Assembly (NCBI GenBank): GCA_030704615.1
Contig: CM060733.1
Coordinates: 14,880,001 to 14,944,000, forward strand
Direction of reading: 5' to 3'
Source: Takakia lepidozioides
Taxonomy: Eukaryota > Streptophyta > Takakiopsida > Takakiales > Takakiaceae
Length of the DNA: 64,000 nt
Shown: piece after piece, positions 12,226-24,418 of the stretch
How positions within the stretch are numbered: the stretch's first letter is position 1
Layout of the letters: each line of letters starts with the position of its first letter
Translations under genes and position numbers: made by a program
Notes under the pieces: model-generated
What the model was told of the DNA's origin: nothing
Databases searched by the model: none
What the model saw: the letters and a program-made list of their open reading frames with translations, nothing else

Positions 12226-13378
12226 TGAATAATATTGCATATATTCATCCAACTAGTAGTGTTTTTTTCACATTCATCCATCACCTTGGAAAGTTTCATA
12301 CGTAAGCTAATGATTGGATGAGTTGTCACCCTCTGTGGTGCCTCTGGTCATCCATCTACAGTAAGGACCAGCTCACCACTATCCTCAAAAGCAATCCCAT
12401 GGTCATGATTATATATTTCTTTTCAATATTGTTTTTTCTATCCAATCTTCCGTTTACTAATGGGACATTATTGATAAAGCAAAGAAGAGGTAACTTATCA
12501 TAATGCATCCGTTTTCTTTTTTCTTAAAAAGGGACTCAAGCCTCTGTTCCCTTTTCCAAAAACAACAAAAAAGAAAAGAAAAGAAGAGGTACAGAGAAGG
12601 GAATTGAGGTCCCTGGGCCCACCCCTCCACAACACAACAAAAGTAATAATAGCGTTGTGGGCCATTTTGTGGGTTGCATGGCAATGAGGCCTTTATGGGT
12701 GTCTGGAATCCCAGAAAGCAAAACAATATACAATTCAGGGAAGAAGAAGTGTGAGGAAAACCCAGTGGTGACTGAGGACGAGGGATTTGAACACGGGACC
12801 GTCGTAGAAATAACTATAAATATAGAAGGAAGCGCGTATTAAAAGATGGGCGCAGTCGTCTTCCTCGTCGCTGCGATGCGTTTGCGGGACACGCACGAGA
12901 CTGAAGTGGAGAGACGAGGAGAGGGTGCCCCTCCGTCTTTTCTGTCACCATCATGATTTGTGAGCGTTATGTAAGACGAGTAGATTGCTTCTGTTGCTCG
13001 TTTTCCTTTTCGTGTGAGTCTCGTGGTGATCTTTCAGTCTCGAATCCACACTTTGTTGGAGCGTCAATGGTGCTGGCATTCTCAGGAGCTCGGTTTTGAT
13101 GTGCAACTGTGACTCCTTCTCTCTCTTGGTATTTTCCAATCGGGTGCATTGGCGTGGAGCTCGTGGTACTTTAGTCGTCTGGTAGTGGTCACTCAGGCGG
13201 GCGGCACATTGGTGGTGCTGTTCCTTGTTTAGGTAGAGTTGATTGGCACAAGGTGCCAGTTTTGAGGAGCAAGTTTTGCGTACAAGGTCGCTGGCGATGG
13301 CTGAGAGGTTCTAGTTTTTTTTTGGCACCCCCCTCCGCGTCAGATGGATGACCGAGAGTGGGTCCCAGGAATCCGGTG
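12226..13378. other. Upstream region of the O-fucosyltransferase-like gene
   Basis: No coding region was recognised. The stretch from about 12840 lies upstream of the start at 13379 and probably holds the promoter and 5-prime leader. I cannot place a TATA box or transcription start with confidence. Confidence 0.4.
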
Positions 13379-15519
13379 ATGCAGAACGGCAAAGAGCCTA
13401 TGCATGTGTACGCCCGCCCACCAGCTGGACATGTTTCCTCTCCTGTCACATCACCAGGTTGCTCTCCGCGGCTCCGCAATGGGCGAACGAAATCTGGGAG
13501 GATTGTGTTTGTGGGTGGAACTCCGTCCCCGCGCACAGTCTCGCAGAGGTTATCGATTTTAATTCTTTCGATATTTCTGAGGAGGCATGGAGTTCTCCTT
13601 CTTGTACCTCTTATTTATATTTCTGGCATGGTGCTCTACATGGGATCTTCATCAATGGATATGCCGAGATTATCAAAGCGCGCACCTGCGGGATCGCTTT
13701 ATCGCAGTCCCGAAGTGTTCAGGCAGTTGTGGCCGGATATGGAGCGGGCCAATGCTGCGATATACGGGGTGCTTATTGCTCCCCATTGTTTGTCCAATTT
13801 GTTCGAATAACGCTTAGTAGTTTTGGACACCTCACATTTCACGTACATCTCAGTGGAATATTTGATTGATGCAATCGGATTCATCTCATAAGCTTGGTGT
13901 TGGGCGATGGCATCCTACCCATGTTCACCTCACCTTTTGTCGTTGTATATTCACGTATAATTAACACACGTCAGAGATCCAACTGCTTAGATTGAATGAT
14001 TAAAATTGAATGCTGAGGAAACTTGGGGTAGAGCAAGAGGAAGTTTTTACCTTCGAAGTTAGTAAATTTCTGGCTCCTGTGTCTTCATATCATTTTTATG
14101 TCTGGCTTCATGTGCAGTCAGTCTGTCTCTTCCTCCTCTCTCAGTCAGTCAGTCAGTCTGGCAGGTGAGACGAGGGGAAATAGCCATCACACTATCAATC
14201 CAAAATCTGGATGGTAACCATGGCTAGAGGAGACAGGCGGACCCTCCCAGAGCCAGCAGGCCTACAAAGTCATACAAGCAGACCAAGTTGCTCATGCACA
14301 TGCCTTCAAAATTGCATAGGACTTTCATGTTTCTATTCTGTTATATGTAGTCATGTAGTAATCTCAGCGTGGGTGATGTGTGTAGGTTGGATTGGGGAGG
14401 TTGGAGCCAGACTGCTCGGGTCATGGACGGCAGGTATTGGAAACCTGGGAGTATCCAAAGGAGGGTGGTGCCTGGAAGCCCTGCCTTCAACATGATTCTG
14501 TAGAAGGTGGAAAATTCTTCTCTTGTGATGAGGTGTGCAAAGGCTTTGTCTGTAGTGGGGTGCCACCAAGAAATAGTTAGAGTGGGCAGGGTGGTATGGA
14601 TTTGTGGTTCACTGTGCTGTATTTGCCAGAGTATTCTGAATTAGTAACTCATGTCAAGAGAGCAAAGTATTACTCCACAAACAAATTTTCTGAGGATCAG
14701 AGGCTACTCCATTCAAATACCTGTGGTTTAATAAACAGTTCCTTCATTTCTAGATAATTAAAATTGGCATTGTTTTCCTGCTTCAGTCGGTATCTACACG
14801 AACAGGAACTCATGCTTATGAAGCACCGTGATGTATAGATACAGACTGTACTCATCGACCATTCCCTCACCAGAAGATGAAATGCCTCATGCAGGTAGCT
14901 GCCAGGCACTTCTGGGGGCCATACAGAAATGTATGCTTGCTGGCTTGTGCTTTAGACACACCAGTTGGTAATAACGGTTGCTATGGTCCCAGGTTTTTCC
15001 AATAATGGCTACATACTAATAGAGGCTAATGGTGGACTCAACCAGCAGCGCTCCACAGTACGTCCGCTTCTTTACTCATACAACATCCTGGCTCTTACAG
15101 GTTGTTGAATTTTCAAGTTACACTGTTGCATATCCCTTTCTCCTCCATTTTTCTCTCTTCTGAGCCTCCCGTAGACATTATAAAGTTATTTCTTTTTCTT
15201 TGTCCCATTGGACCTTTTCGCATTTTGTGGAGTTAATAAGTCTCTTTCTCTCAATCCGACTGACAATCCCTTGATCAATAGTTGTTTTTGGGCTGGTTGT
15301 TGAGGGCCCCTCTGTCTTTCTTGTTTCATCTTTCTCTTAAGCATAAGCTCTTTCATCTTTCCACGGACACTATAAAGTATCATTTCATTTCTCTCTCTGT
15401 CTCTGTCTCTCTATCTCTCTCTTTCTCCCTGACATATATATCTGTGCCTTTGTGTTCTGCTCAAACTGGGCGTGGGGACAATGGCCACAAGGCTACGGCA
15501 AATCAATGTCTTATGAGTA

Positions 15520-15563
<44 letters not shown>

Positions 15564-18500
15564 GTTCACTTGGAAGTCAATGGCTGTGCAGGTTTGCAAT
15601 GCTGTAGCAGTGGCGCGCTTGCTGAACACAACCCTTGTTATCCCTCGGTTTCATCTCAACAGTGTTTGGAAAGACCCTAGGTGGGCAAACTTCTTGATTC
15701 TTTCACCCCTATTTTGGCAAGTCGAGACAACCTAACTCCTAATAGAAGGAATAGGCCTGAAGTTTAAAGGAGCTGGTTTTAGTCACACTGGCTTGGTTGG
15801 CATTGTTCTTCCTCTTGCCATAAGTCAATAGATTATGAACTAGTAGTTGGTTGTTTGCAGCAAGTTCGGTGAGATCTATGATGAAGAGCATTTCATCAAC
15901 ACACTCGCCTCCCAGGTGAGGGTGGTGAGGCAGCTGCCTGAGGAGATAATGGCAGGGTATGATAACACCAGCATGATCTTCAAGTTTAAATCCGTGAAGG
16001 CTTGGGCTAGGCCTACTTACTATCTCAATACTGTCCTTCCCAAGCTGAAGCAGTTAGGGTATGTTGAAGCCTCTGTCTCTCTCTCCCTGTTTGCTTTTAA
16101 TATTTTCTTGGATAATATTAATAGGGATACATCTTATTGTTCTACTTTTTTCCCTTGGGTTTCTCCTTCTTTATGTTCAACACTGGGATTTCATCTGGTC
16201 GTTGAGTTCTGTTGGCCTCCTGTGCACGTATTCTTCTTGGCCCTCCTGTGAATTTGACAGATTTCCTCTTCTCTCTGAGCACCATGTAGAGGACCCTATG
16301 TGAGTCTCAACTTGACCAAGGGGTTTCACAGTGGAAGGATATAATTAATCTCTTTCTTAGCATGCTGTTTGTGAATGAGGGGATGTTGACTAATAAGTGG
16401 GCTGTGCTGCATGATTCGGCACTCAGAGTGATTAGATTCTCCCCGTTTGCAAATCGGTTATCATTTGATGGGATTCCGAAACACATTCAAAAGCTAAGGT
16501 GTTTCACCAATTTTGAGGCCCTGCGGTTTGCACCACCCATCGCATCACTTGGAGAGATCCTGGTGAAGCGAATGATTGCAAAGAGTGCCAACAGTAAAGG
16601 CAACTACATTTCGGTTCATCTCCGGTTTGAAGAGGTTGCAGTGCTATCCTCCATTGAGTCTTTGGGCTTGAAGTTTGCACTGTGGTGTTTGTATGAACAT
16701 CTGTTTATGTCACTTTCATTGCAACAGCTTGAGGGCAACACAATATGTTGAACCCAGCTCTGAGCAAATGTGGCCTTGCACCTAGGGGCTTCTGAGTATC
16801 TAAGTCGGAGTTTGGCAGAATAGGCCTTAGTTGCATTTAAAGTGGCCCATTAAAGAGTTCCCATTTACTGTATGAGAGGCTAGAAGTGATGTTGTCAATA
16901 GTAAGTGAAAAAGTGTTAAAAGTTTACCTGGCATTGTGGTAACGGTAAATCACCATCACATGGTGAAGGTCACTTTTGTCAGATTTTAAAAGAAGTCCCT
17001 TAAATATTGGCCATGGTAGCAGGATATGGTAGCATTTTCATGCTGTGTATACGAGGGTGGCAAGGAAGAGAAACTTGAATTGGATGGCGCGCGGGAGAGT
17101 GCATGGAGGGGCAAGTTCAGCAAAACTGGTCGTGTCATCGACCCTGGAGCTATTAGGATGAATGGGAAATGCCCGTTGACACCATTAGAGGTCTGTCTCT
17201 GTCCCTCTCTCTTATGTGTTTTCTGCAGCAATGGCCTCCCTTTCATAATTCTGCTCTCTTGTTGGTCCACACTGGGCACATTGATTGTGGATATTTTTGG
17301 AATGCTTTAAGGAAATATTGAGCTGTCGTCAAGCCAATGAAACACAAACTTCCTCGTATTCTTGAACAGGGCAGCTGGAGACCTCTTGTGCTTCGATTGT
17401 ACTGTGACTTCAAGAAATGACCCTAGCTTGAGTACCCCCAAGAGAGGCATCTGTACGCTCAGTGCAGAGTAGTGGGCTTCCATCATGTGAGGCCATTAAA
17501 GTGCCCATTGGTGTGAGTGAGGCAATGTGTGTGGCTGGCTCTGGCATCATTCTCCTTCAGTATATAAGACTCCATTACACATTTTGCCACAAATCATTGT
17601 TTTCTCCAATTTTGAGGCTTTAGACCTGTCTTCTGGTTAGGAAGCTTGATCTAAGTTTCTGAAACTAGATTTGAATCTATGGCAGGTGGGCATGGTGCTG
17701 CGAGGCATGGGATTTGGGAACACAACCCCAATCTACCTAGCCGCTGGGAAAATCTACAAAGAGAAGGAGAGCATGGCACCCCTATGGAAAATGTTTCCAC
17801 TTTTGCAGACAAAAGAAACGCTACTCTCCACTGAAGAGTTGCTGCCATTTAAGGTTTTGCGAACACTTTATCCCTTGGCCGATCTTTCTCTTGTTCATCG
17901 TAAAGAGAGAGAAAAGGAAACTTTACTCATAAGCGACGTTTGCTGTAGCCTTGAAGTCAATGAGCCTGTGCCCAGTTTGGGCAGATTGTTCCGCTAAACT
18001 GGGCTCAGGATCTTGCCCACAAGGCTACAGCAAACAACCTCTTATGAGTACATTCTCTCCACCTTGTTCTGCACAAACTGGCCACAAGACTATGACAAAT
18101 GTTTTATGAGTACCTTCTCTTTCTTCGTCATAATTTCTTTCTTTCTTTCTTTCATTATTGGTATCATTTCATTTCATTTGTTCTCTTTATTGACATCCAC
18201 ACCATAATGTGGAAGTTACAAGTTACCCAATTCTTTCTGATGTGATGTTAATGTGATCCCTAATCCAACTGTCTATCAACTATGGTACTCTATCACTAGT
18301 GGAAAGACAGCCTGGCTTTCAGATCATAGTGGGTGACAACCCCATGACGTACTTCGGAAGGGTGAAAACCAAGAGGGCTATAGTTCATTGTAGCCAACAT
18401 GTACAGGAGATGCTCAACAAATACATCAACACATCTTCCTTTTAGATAACTAGGCTAGATATTGAAACACAAAGTTTGTGGGCCCTGGTGGCAGGATTAT

Positions 18501-19213
18501 TCGTCACGTATGGCAGCTTTAGATTACACAGTGTGTCTGCACAGTGAAGTGTTTGTGACAACACAGGGGGGAAACTTTCCCCAGATTTTAATTGGGCATC
18601 GCCGCTTTCTCAACAAGGGCCACTCTAAGACCATTCGTCCTGACAAGCGCAAACTCGTATTGCTATTGGACAATCCTGATATTGGGTTAGTGGAGTCTAA
18701 ACCCCTCTTTTGTTTGGTAGCATGGTATGTTATTGCACATCTTGAGTCTGATCTCCTTCTGTGAGCTGAGTGCTCTTAATGTGGGTATGGATCCATTTGA
18801 TGTTAAGGAAGACTATGTGCACCGAGATATCTGGAGTGCCTGGTTTAAATCATTGCCCCCATAACAGGGTTCAGAATCTAGTGAACCAGTATGTGCATTC
18901 ATGTAGTGGCACCCATTAGTTGCCTACAACTCAATGGGAGGTCCTATTTGTCAAGGGAAAGATAGAGTATCATGTCTAGGGCTGCTTATAAAGTGTTATG
19001 ACATGGTTCTGCATGAACAGATGGAAGAGGTTTTCTTACCACATGGAGGAGATGCGGAAGCACAGTGATGAGAAAGGCCATGAGTTGCGCAAGAAGGATG
19101 CGTCCATCTACACATACCCAGTGCCCGAGTGCATGTGCCCCGAAGATCCAACTCTTACCACACAAACTAAAAAATCATGGTTCCAAAAAGTGAGATTGAA
19201 GCCTATTCTTTGA
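13379..19213 (+). CDS. Plant O-fucosyltransferase family protein (GT106-like)
   Basis: The family consists of Golgi type II glycosyltransferases; some members act on rhamnogalacturonan I or other wall polymers. The exact substrate cannot be read here. Ten exons: 13379-13768, 14434-14506, 14993-15057, 15592-15680, 15861-16058, 16427-16634, 17023-17190, 17686-17853, 18495-18685, 19021-19213. They sum to 1743 nt (580 aa) with matching phases and GT-AG borders. Visible landmarks: membrane anchor about residues 71-89; YRSPEVF at 108-114; WKPC at 144-147; the sugar-nucleotide-site motif GGLNQQR at 168-174; HLRFEE at 336-341; [14 protein letters not shown] at 460-473; [16 protein letters not shown] at 476-491. 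The family's usual length is about 500-650 aa. The first in-frame ATG after an upstream GTG was chosen as the start. Exons 1 and 2 are the least certain. Intron 3 carries a (TC)n microsatellite and intron 8 a foldback repeat. Confidence 0.9.
15453..15559 (+). repeat. Foldback-family repeat with (TC)n tail, in intron 3
   Basis: The unit reads CTCAAACTGGGCGTGGGG, then ACAATGGCCACAAGGCTACG, then GTCTTATGAGTACATTC. It passes directly into a pure TC tract at 15523-15559. Upstream (15340-15400) a block of the type CGGACACTATAAAGTATCAT also recurs at about 28490 (plus) and 31405 (minus). The element lies wholly inside an intron of the O-fucosyltransferase-like gene. Confidence 0.75.
17924..18050. 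repeat. Foldback (inverted-repeat) element
   Basis: The left arm TACTCATAAGCGACGTTTGC...GCCCAGTTTGGGC is the reverse complement, with mismatches, of the right arm GCTAAACTGGGCTCAGG...AACCTCTTATGAGTA. The arms are about 60 bases and the loop is very short. A further partial unit follows at 18056-18113. The structure resembles a small MITE or a head-to-head pair of the repeat found singly at 15453, 36107, 43514 and 44034. It lies in intron 8 of the O-fucosyltransferase-like gene. Confidence 0.8.
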
Positions 19214-22200
19214 CTTGTGCATGCTTTTAGTCACAGCATTCACAGGATAGCTTGTAGCAGGTGTGTTGGAAGAGTTGTGTGTGGCAGTCCTGCAGGGTTA
19301 TCGCACATAGCATGTGCTCCCCTTTTATTGATGCCCTACTCATTGTAAATTTGTTCTTTTGTTATCTCAATTGCTTGAATTATTTCTGTAAGTAATACAA
19401 TGTCTATGGAATTGCCATAGGTTTGGCACTTCCAAAAGGTTTCTCCATCACTTCCTAAGCTCCAATGTGTACTGGCCTGATTTTCTGGAGTCCATGGAGT
19501 GAGGATGTACTCAGGAACCCCTGACACAGGTAGAGACCTCTTAAAATGGATGAGGGAGATCAAGGTATACTATGGATCGTGCTAAGTACGTCTAGCATTA
19601 GGTGGTGCAACTCTCCCCTCATGATTGGCAGGATGTAACTGGATGATTTCTCTGCTGTCTATTGGAACAATGCTCACCTCGTTTCCTGGGCAACTTGCAA
19701 TCCCCTCTAGTGACTACTGTGCATATGGCTACTTTGTTGCTGGCTAGTTCTGTGGTTGTTTGGCCTTCGCAGATTTGTAAGGGTCATTGTCTCACCCGCA
19801 GCAGCTGCCCTGTGCTTTATAGACGAGGTGCAGATTTTACCTCTTCTCTCTCTTTCATTTGAGCTGCTTTTTCTTGGCAAGTTCTTTGCTGAATCACTCT
19901 CCCCTGGTTGGTGTATGTATGCTCAGTTGTTCCTCTGTTGATTTGGACAGCGTCAGAATTCTTGGTTGGGGCCGGCCAAGGTAGTGGTTTTTGGTTTGTA
20001 AAGTTTAGGGTTTAGGGTTCCCGGCCTTGGAGCATAAGAGGCTCTGCACCCTCATTACATTTCAGAGGTTGAGCTCAGACTTTGCATTGTACTGTATAAA
20101 ATCAACACAATTGGACCAGGGGGTAGCTACCACAGGCTGTGGAGATTAGTTACTCTCACTCTCTATCTGCGCACTGAGCAAAAACCACAGTGCGTCAACA
20201 TCTGCCAGGACCATCACAATGCTTTGTTTAATTCAACAGTCAGTCTCCCTTGTCCGGACCAATTTGAAGGTTCAGTAACAATGTGATTGCACATGGAATA
20301 ACATCCAAGTCACCTTGCTTGGCCTCTTTGGACAACTTCTCATGAACAGATGCAAAGAGAACAATGATCCAGCCTGAGCTGGTATAAATAAGAGCTACTC
20401 CCTCATGCAGGTGTAGCACTCTGTCAAGGACATGGCTAAGGTCTGGTGGCTGTTCTGTGTTTAACATACTCAAGATGTTTTGAGCTATATGATCGAAATA
20501 TTGCGAGACTCCGATAATTTATGCATAGCAAAAGACTCGGTGGCCTTTAATGCACTGAAAGACCTGAGTCTGGGTCAGTGAGGATTTCAGAGAGTGGAAT
20601 GCCTCCCACTTCCCCATGTTGGGTTGTGCCTGTACTCGGTTTGCCATTACTTGCATGCACACCTAGTTAAGTTGTACATCATTGTCTGATCCCCTGCAAA
20701 AAATATGTACTCACAGTAGCCCTGACATACACAAGTACCCCATAATCTTCTTGGAATCACAATTGTCTTCAATGAGTCTATCAAGACATTAAGGATTGGT
20801 GGCAAAGAGTACAAAGAAGATGATCACAACCAGCAAGAGCTTGCTGGCAATGCAGGAGTGTGGTGGAAAGGTCAGGTTGAGTTCTATGTATTTTGCTCAG
20901 CTGCAACTCCACAACTGTGATTGTAGGAGAGTCACTGGGACCAGCCTGGAAAAGTCTTTGACAATGTAGGGAACAGTAAATGAGCACATCCTCATCTCTC
21001 CCTTTTTCTCCACTCTCCATTTCGTTAATTGGCAAGGAATAGAAACATCCCAAACCTCATCAATCAAAAACCCACACACAAACTTGGCAAGCCGAGTCTT
21101 GCCAACCCAGGAAGGCTGCCCTCAGAAAAGTACACCAGTGCTTGCTAACCTGGGGAAAGTGGTTTGAGTTGAAGGCAAAGCAACAGGAGTGGGAAAGCTG
21201 AAGCAATAAAACCCCCAGTCCCTAGTCTGCCAGACATGACTGTGAAGGGATTATGTCACAGCCCTTCATAACTCGAGGACTGCAAACTCAAGACCATACA
21301 TACACAGTGAGGAGATAGGCGCTGTCGATCTCATTCTCGCGAGAGGCATGAAGACTTAAAGTTCTTAGAAAGTTATCTGCACAACACTGTTTCTGGGTAG
21401 CAGAAACATACCAAAGCAACGGGTGTAAATCTTTTTCATCTCTGCTTTGAGCTTGAACCTCATTTGGAACTTCATTTTAGACCACAGGAATGCACCCTTT
21501 CAGTCTTGGCTTGAAAGCCAAAAGTAAACTTCTTTCTCTCGCTCCAGCCTTTTTTCCCATTAGTATGACTGCAGTCCTGTGGCCATTTTAAGATCTATTT
21601 CCAGCTAGAGCAGCAGACTTGAATCTCATGCTTTTCTAACCTGAACTCAGCATTCTAGCAAATACATAACCCTCATTTCAGATTCTCAGTTGTGCATAAG
21701 CACAGTGGACATTTCATTTCAGTTCAGGCTTCAGGATATAATACTCAGCAGGTTAAAAGGGTGCATCATTGCCCAAAATTGCCAGCGACCAAAATTTTCC
21801 TTAAGCATGGATTTCATACTCAGTAGTAAAAGATACATTCCAGCACTGGTGCTATAGCCTCCCTTCTGTTGTGTGACAACATGGCCAATCACCGTATCCC
21901 ATATGGAAAAAGGGGATAGCAGTAACTATATAGAACGACTCCGGTCTGACTCTCAGAATCAGTTGTGGTGGAGAAAAAGCTGATTCTGCACCCCGGCTAA
22001 GGTGAAAACACTCCTTGATAGAAAAACTTTATGTACAGCTGTGAAGATACCATGAGGTACATACAAGGCAGCCCTTCATTAAACGCATGAATGTTCTGCT
22101 CACTGGTCTGCACATGTTACTTACATGAGGAATACTACAGAATCTGCATTCTACATAGTATCCACTGGGCAATACCCAACCTATCAAGTGAGTATACTCA

Positions 22201-22444
22201 CCTGCCTGTTTCACTCTAATACTACACAAGAACACGCCGCCCTCTGTCTTAAAAACGAATCTTGGACTAGCACACGCCAAGCCAACTTCGCTCAGAGCAG
22301 TAGTACACCAACTGTCTCTGTCAGCAAATCTGAATCTGGAATATATTCCATCAACTCGTTCATTAGTGTGGCAACCCACTGACATCATAGCTCCCCAGCT
22401 AGTCAGTGAAAGCCATGCTGGAAAAAGTGAGAGCAAGAAGGCTC
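19214..22444. other. Intergenic region between convergent genes
   Basis: This is the 3-prime flank of the plus-strand O-fucosyltransferase-like gene and of the minus-strand TPX2-domain gene, so both 3-prime UTRs should lie here. Open frames of 60-135 codons (for example 22029-22436 on the minus strand) show no recognisable domain. A telobox-like GTTTAGGGTTTAGGG is at about 20005-20019. Confidence 0.45.
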
Positions 22445-24418
22445 TTAATCACTCATGATGCCAACAGTCAAACCTGGGACAGCTCCCATATCTTCATCGC
22501 TCTTGACAACAAGCTTTGCAGATTCACTCTCATTGTTTTCACGCCTTTTGGCAGGGTTGGCCACCTTTGGGCGAATTAGCTTAGAAGCTTTGACAGCTCC
22601 ATCCTTTGCATTCTCATTCATACTCCCTGCCGACACCCTGCTGCTCTTGACCTTCCCTCCCTCCCCAGACCCGCCCTTGGGGTACTCACTTCCAGAAGAG
22701 GAACCATTGGATGCAGCCCTGATAGGCTTGGCACCAAGCCCACCATCAGATTCTGATACAAGCCCACCGTCTTTCTTCATGTCCTCTCTCTCATTGCCCT
22801 CTGTAACCAATTTGCTAGGCACCAACTCATCATCACTGGGACTGACCACAGCACGGGGAGCGATTTTGGCAAGCCCCACACTCTCATCTTTTTCACTGCC
22901 ATTAGGCTTAGCTCGCACACTGGTTTTCTCACTAGGCATCTTTCTGATGGTTGGTTTTCTAATCACTGTTTTCTTGGCATTGTCTTCGGAGGCATCACTG
23001 GACTTATGTTGCACACCAACCCCAATTTTGTGGTCATGTTTAAATCGCCCTACTGGAGATGATGATCCCCTATTTTCTATTCCTGCACTGCTGCTACGCC
23101 TCGAAGTTGCCAGCTTAGGGGACTTGGCGCGTGTTAGTGGAATCTTCTTCATTTCCACCTTTGGTACTGGAGTTTCTTGATAGAAGTTAGGCATTGGCGT
23201 AGCTTTGAATGTCAGACTCTTCCGCAATTGTCTCATCTCCGCCTCCATGTCTTCCTGGGTCTTCGCTTGTATTTGGGTCTTCTCTGCCTCCTTTGCCCTG
23301 AGCCTTTCTTCCAGCTTTGAATAATACTCCCTTCGTTTCTCAGCCCTCTCATCACATTTAAAACTGAAGCTACTTGCACCGCCGGGAGGCTGGTTGACCT
23401 TGATCTTCAGTGCAGGATACAACAACTCATCCTCATCCTCCAGCTTTACCTCGCCATCCTCATAAATATCTCCATCTTGCTTTTCTGATGGCAAGGCTTT
23501 TATACCAGGCAATGGCTTTGCTGACTTCCCTGGGGTTTGAGGTTTCTTTAAGGCTGTGCGCACTGCACCCCCACCATTCCGGAGCAACCTGGATCCATCA
23601 CCCTCTGCTGGACGACCCCCAAGTGAGGCTCTCTTTTCTGTTGCTAGAGCAAATGGCTGTGGGACAGTCAGCTTTGCACGAGATGCTCCTGCACCAGCTA
23701 GGCGAGGAACAGCAAAGGATCCGGGCTGGGAGGCACCCTCCATAGAATCAGATGTATCTTCTCCAGCAAGTCTTTTGGTTCTTGGAAATTTTTCTGTGTC
23801 CACCTTTGAGTGAACCTTCACCCCAGCAGCTGGAGCTGTAGATGGCCGCACCTTAGATACTTGTTGAGAACCAACATTTGCATATTTCTTAGTCGCCTTA
23901 ACTGGCTTCCCCATCTTCACCTCAGCAGGTGTGCCATTTGCCTTAAGTTCCAAATCATTAGCAGCTTCATGGGGTTGGTGTGAATCTCCATTGGCTTCAT
24001 GAGTCTTGGCTGCATCTAGTTCTTCCCCACTCATTTCTCCCTCTTCAGCCTCAAATTCCTCAGCCAAACGAAGGAGAGTTTGAAGCTCATCGGGCTTGGT
24101 CTCCACAGCATCACCGTGCTCTCCAAACTCCATTGTCCCTGCTTCTTCAGCAACGTGCATTCCTGTTTCTTCACCCAGTCCTTCAGTTAAATGAGCAACC
24201 GGTCTTGCCAATTGATCAGTAATTGGCTCTTCCACATGTGGGGGCACCTGGCTCCCCACTACCTCACCCAGTGCATCAGGTAAGGCTCCTGTTGCTCCTT
24301 CAACTTCGAGAGGCGAACCTTCATCCACTGGGGTCTCCCCATCGGTTGTAGAGAAGTCTAATGTTCGTGCTACAGACATAGCCTCATCTGGAAATAGAAT
24401 CCCCCCTGCGTCACTCAT
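22445..24418 (-). CDS. WVD2-like TPX2-domain microtubule-associated protein
   Basis: Proteins of this plant family bind and bundle microtubules and influence cell expansion. The protein is 657 aa from a single exon. The start is the ATG at 24416-24418; an upstream in-frame GTG is not a plausible start. Residues 1-160 are very acidic. The middle is basic and Ser/Pro-rich. VPQPFALATEKRA at about 252-264 is a motif shared by WVD2/TPX2-family proteins. The C-terminal TPX2 module runs about 350-440 (FSFKCDERAEKRREYYSKLE, then RKSLTFKATPMPNFYQ and KKIPLTRAKSPKL), with a predicted coiled segment at about 360-400. A tail of about 215 residues follows, Lys/Ser-rich and low in complexity. Lack of introns in a gene of this size is unusual beside its intron-rich neighbours and may reflect retroposition or intron loss. 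Family assignment is secure; the cellular role is inferred. Confidence 0.93.
   Translation of the reverse strand: MSDAGGILFPDEAMSVARTLDFSTTDGETPVDEGSPLEVEGATGALPDALGEVVGSQVPPHVEEPITDQLARPVAHLTEGLGEETGMHVAEEAGTMEFGEHGDAVETKPDELQTLLRLAEEFEAEEGEMSGEELDAAKTHEANGDSHQPHEAANDLELKANGTPAEVKMGKPVKATKKYANVGSQQVSKVRPSTAPAAGVKVHSKVDTEKFPRTKRLAGEDTSDSMEGASQPGSFAVPRLAGAGASRAKLTVPQPFALATEKRASLGGRPAEGDGSRLLRNGGGAVRTALKKPQTPGKSAKPLPGIKALPSEKQDGDIYEDGEVKLEDEDELLYPALKIKVNQPPGGASSFSFKCDERAEKRREYYSKLEERLRAKEAEKTQIQAKTQEDMEAEMRQLRKSLTFKATPMPNFYQETPVPKVEMKKIPLTRAKSPKLATSRRSSSAGIENRGSSSPVGRFKHDHKIGVGVQHKSSDASEDNAKKTVIRKPTIRKMPSEKTSVRAKPNGSEKDESVGLAKIAPRAVVSPSDDELVPSKLVTEGNEREDMKKDGGLVSESDGGLGAKPIRAASNGSSSGSEYPKGGSGEGGKVKSSRVSAGSMNENAKDGAVKASKLIRPKVANPAKRRENNESESAKLVVKSDEDMGAVPGLTVGIMSD

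Noticed and set aside
13348-13869. 173-codon frame overlapping exon 1 of the O-fucosyltransferase-like gene
   Set aside because: The alternative frame carries the membrane anchor and YRSPEVF motif and splices in phase; this one shows no family feature.
22029-22436. 135-codon minus-strand frame just downstream of the TPX2-domain gene
   Set aside because: Its position fits the 3-prime UTR of that gene, and composition is not protein-like.
22455-23180. 241-codon plus-strand frame
   Set aside because: It is the antisense shadow of the WVD2-like gene, whose domain match is unambiguous.
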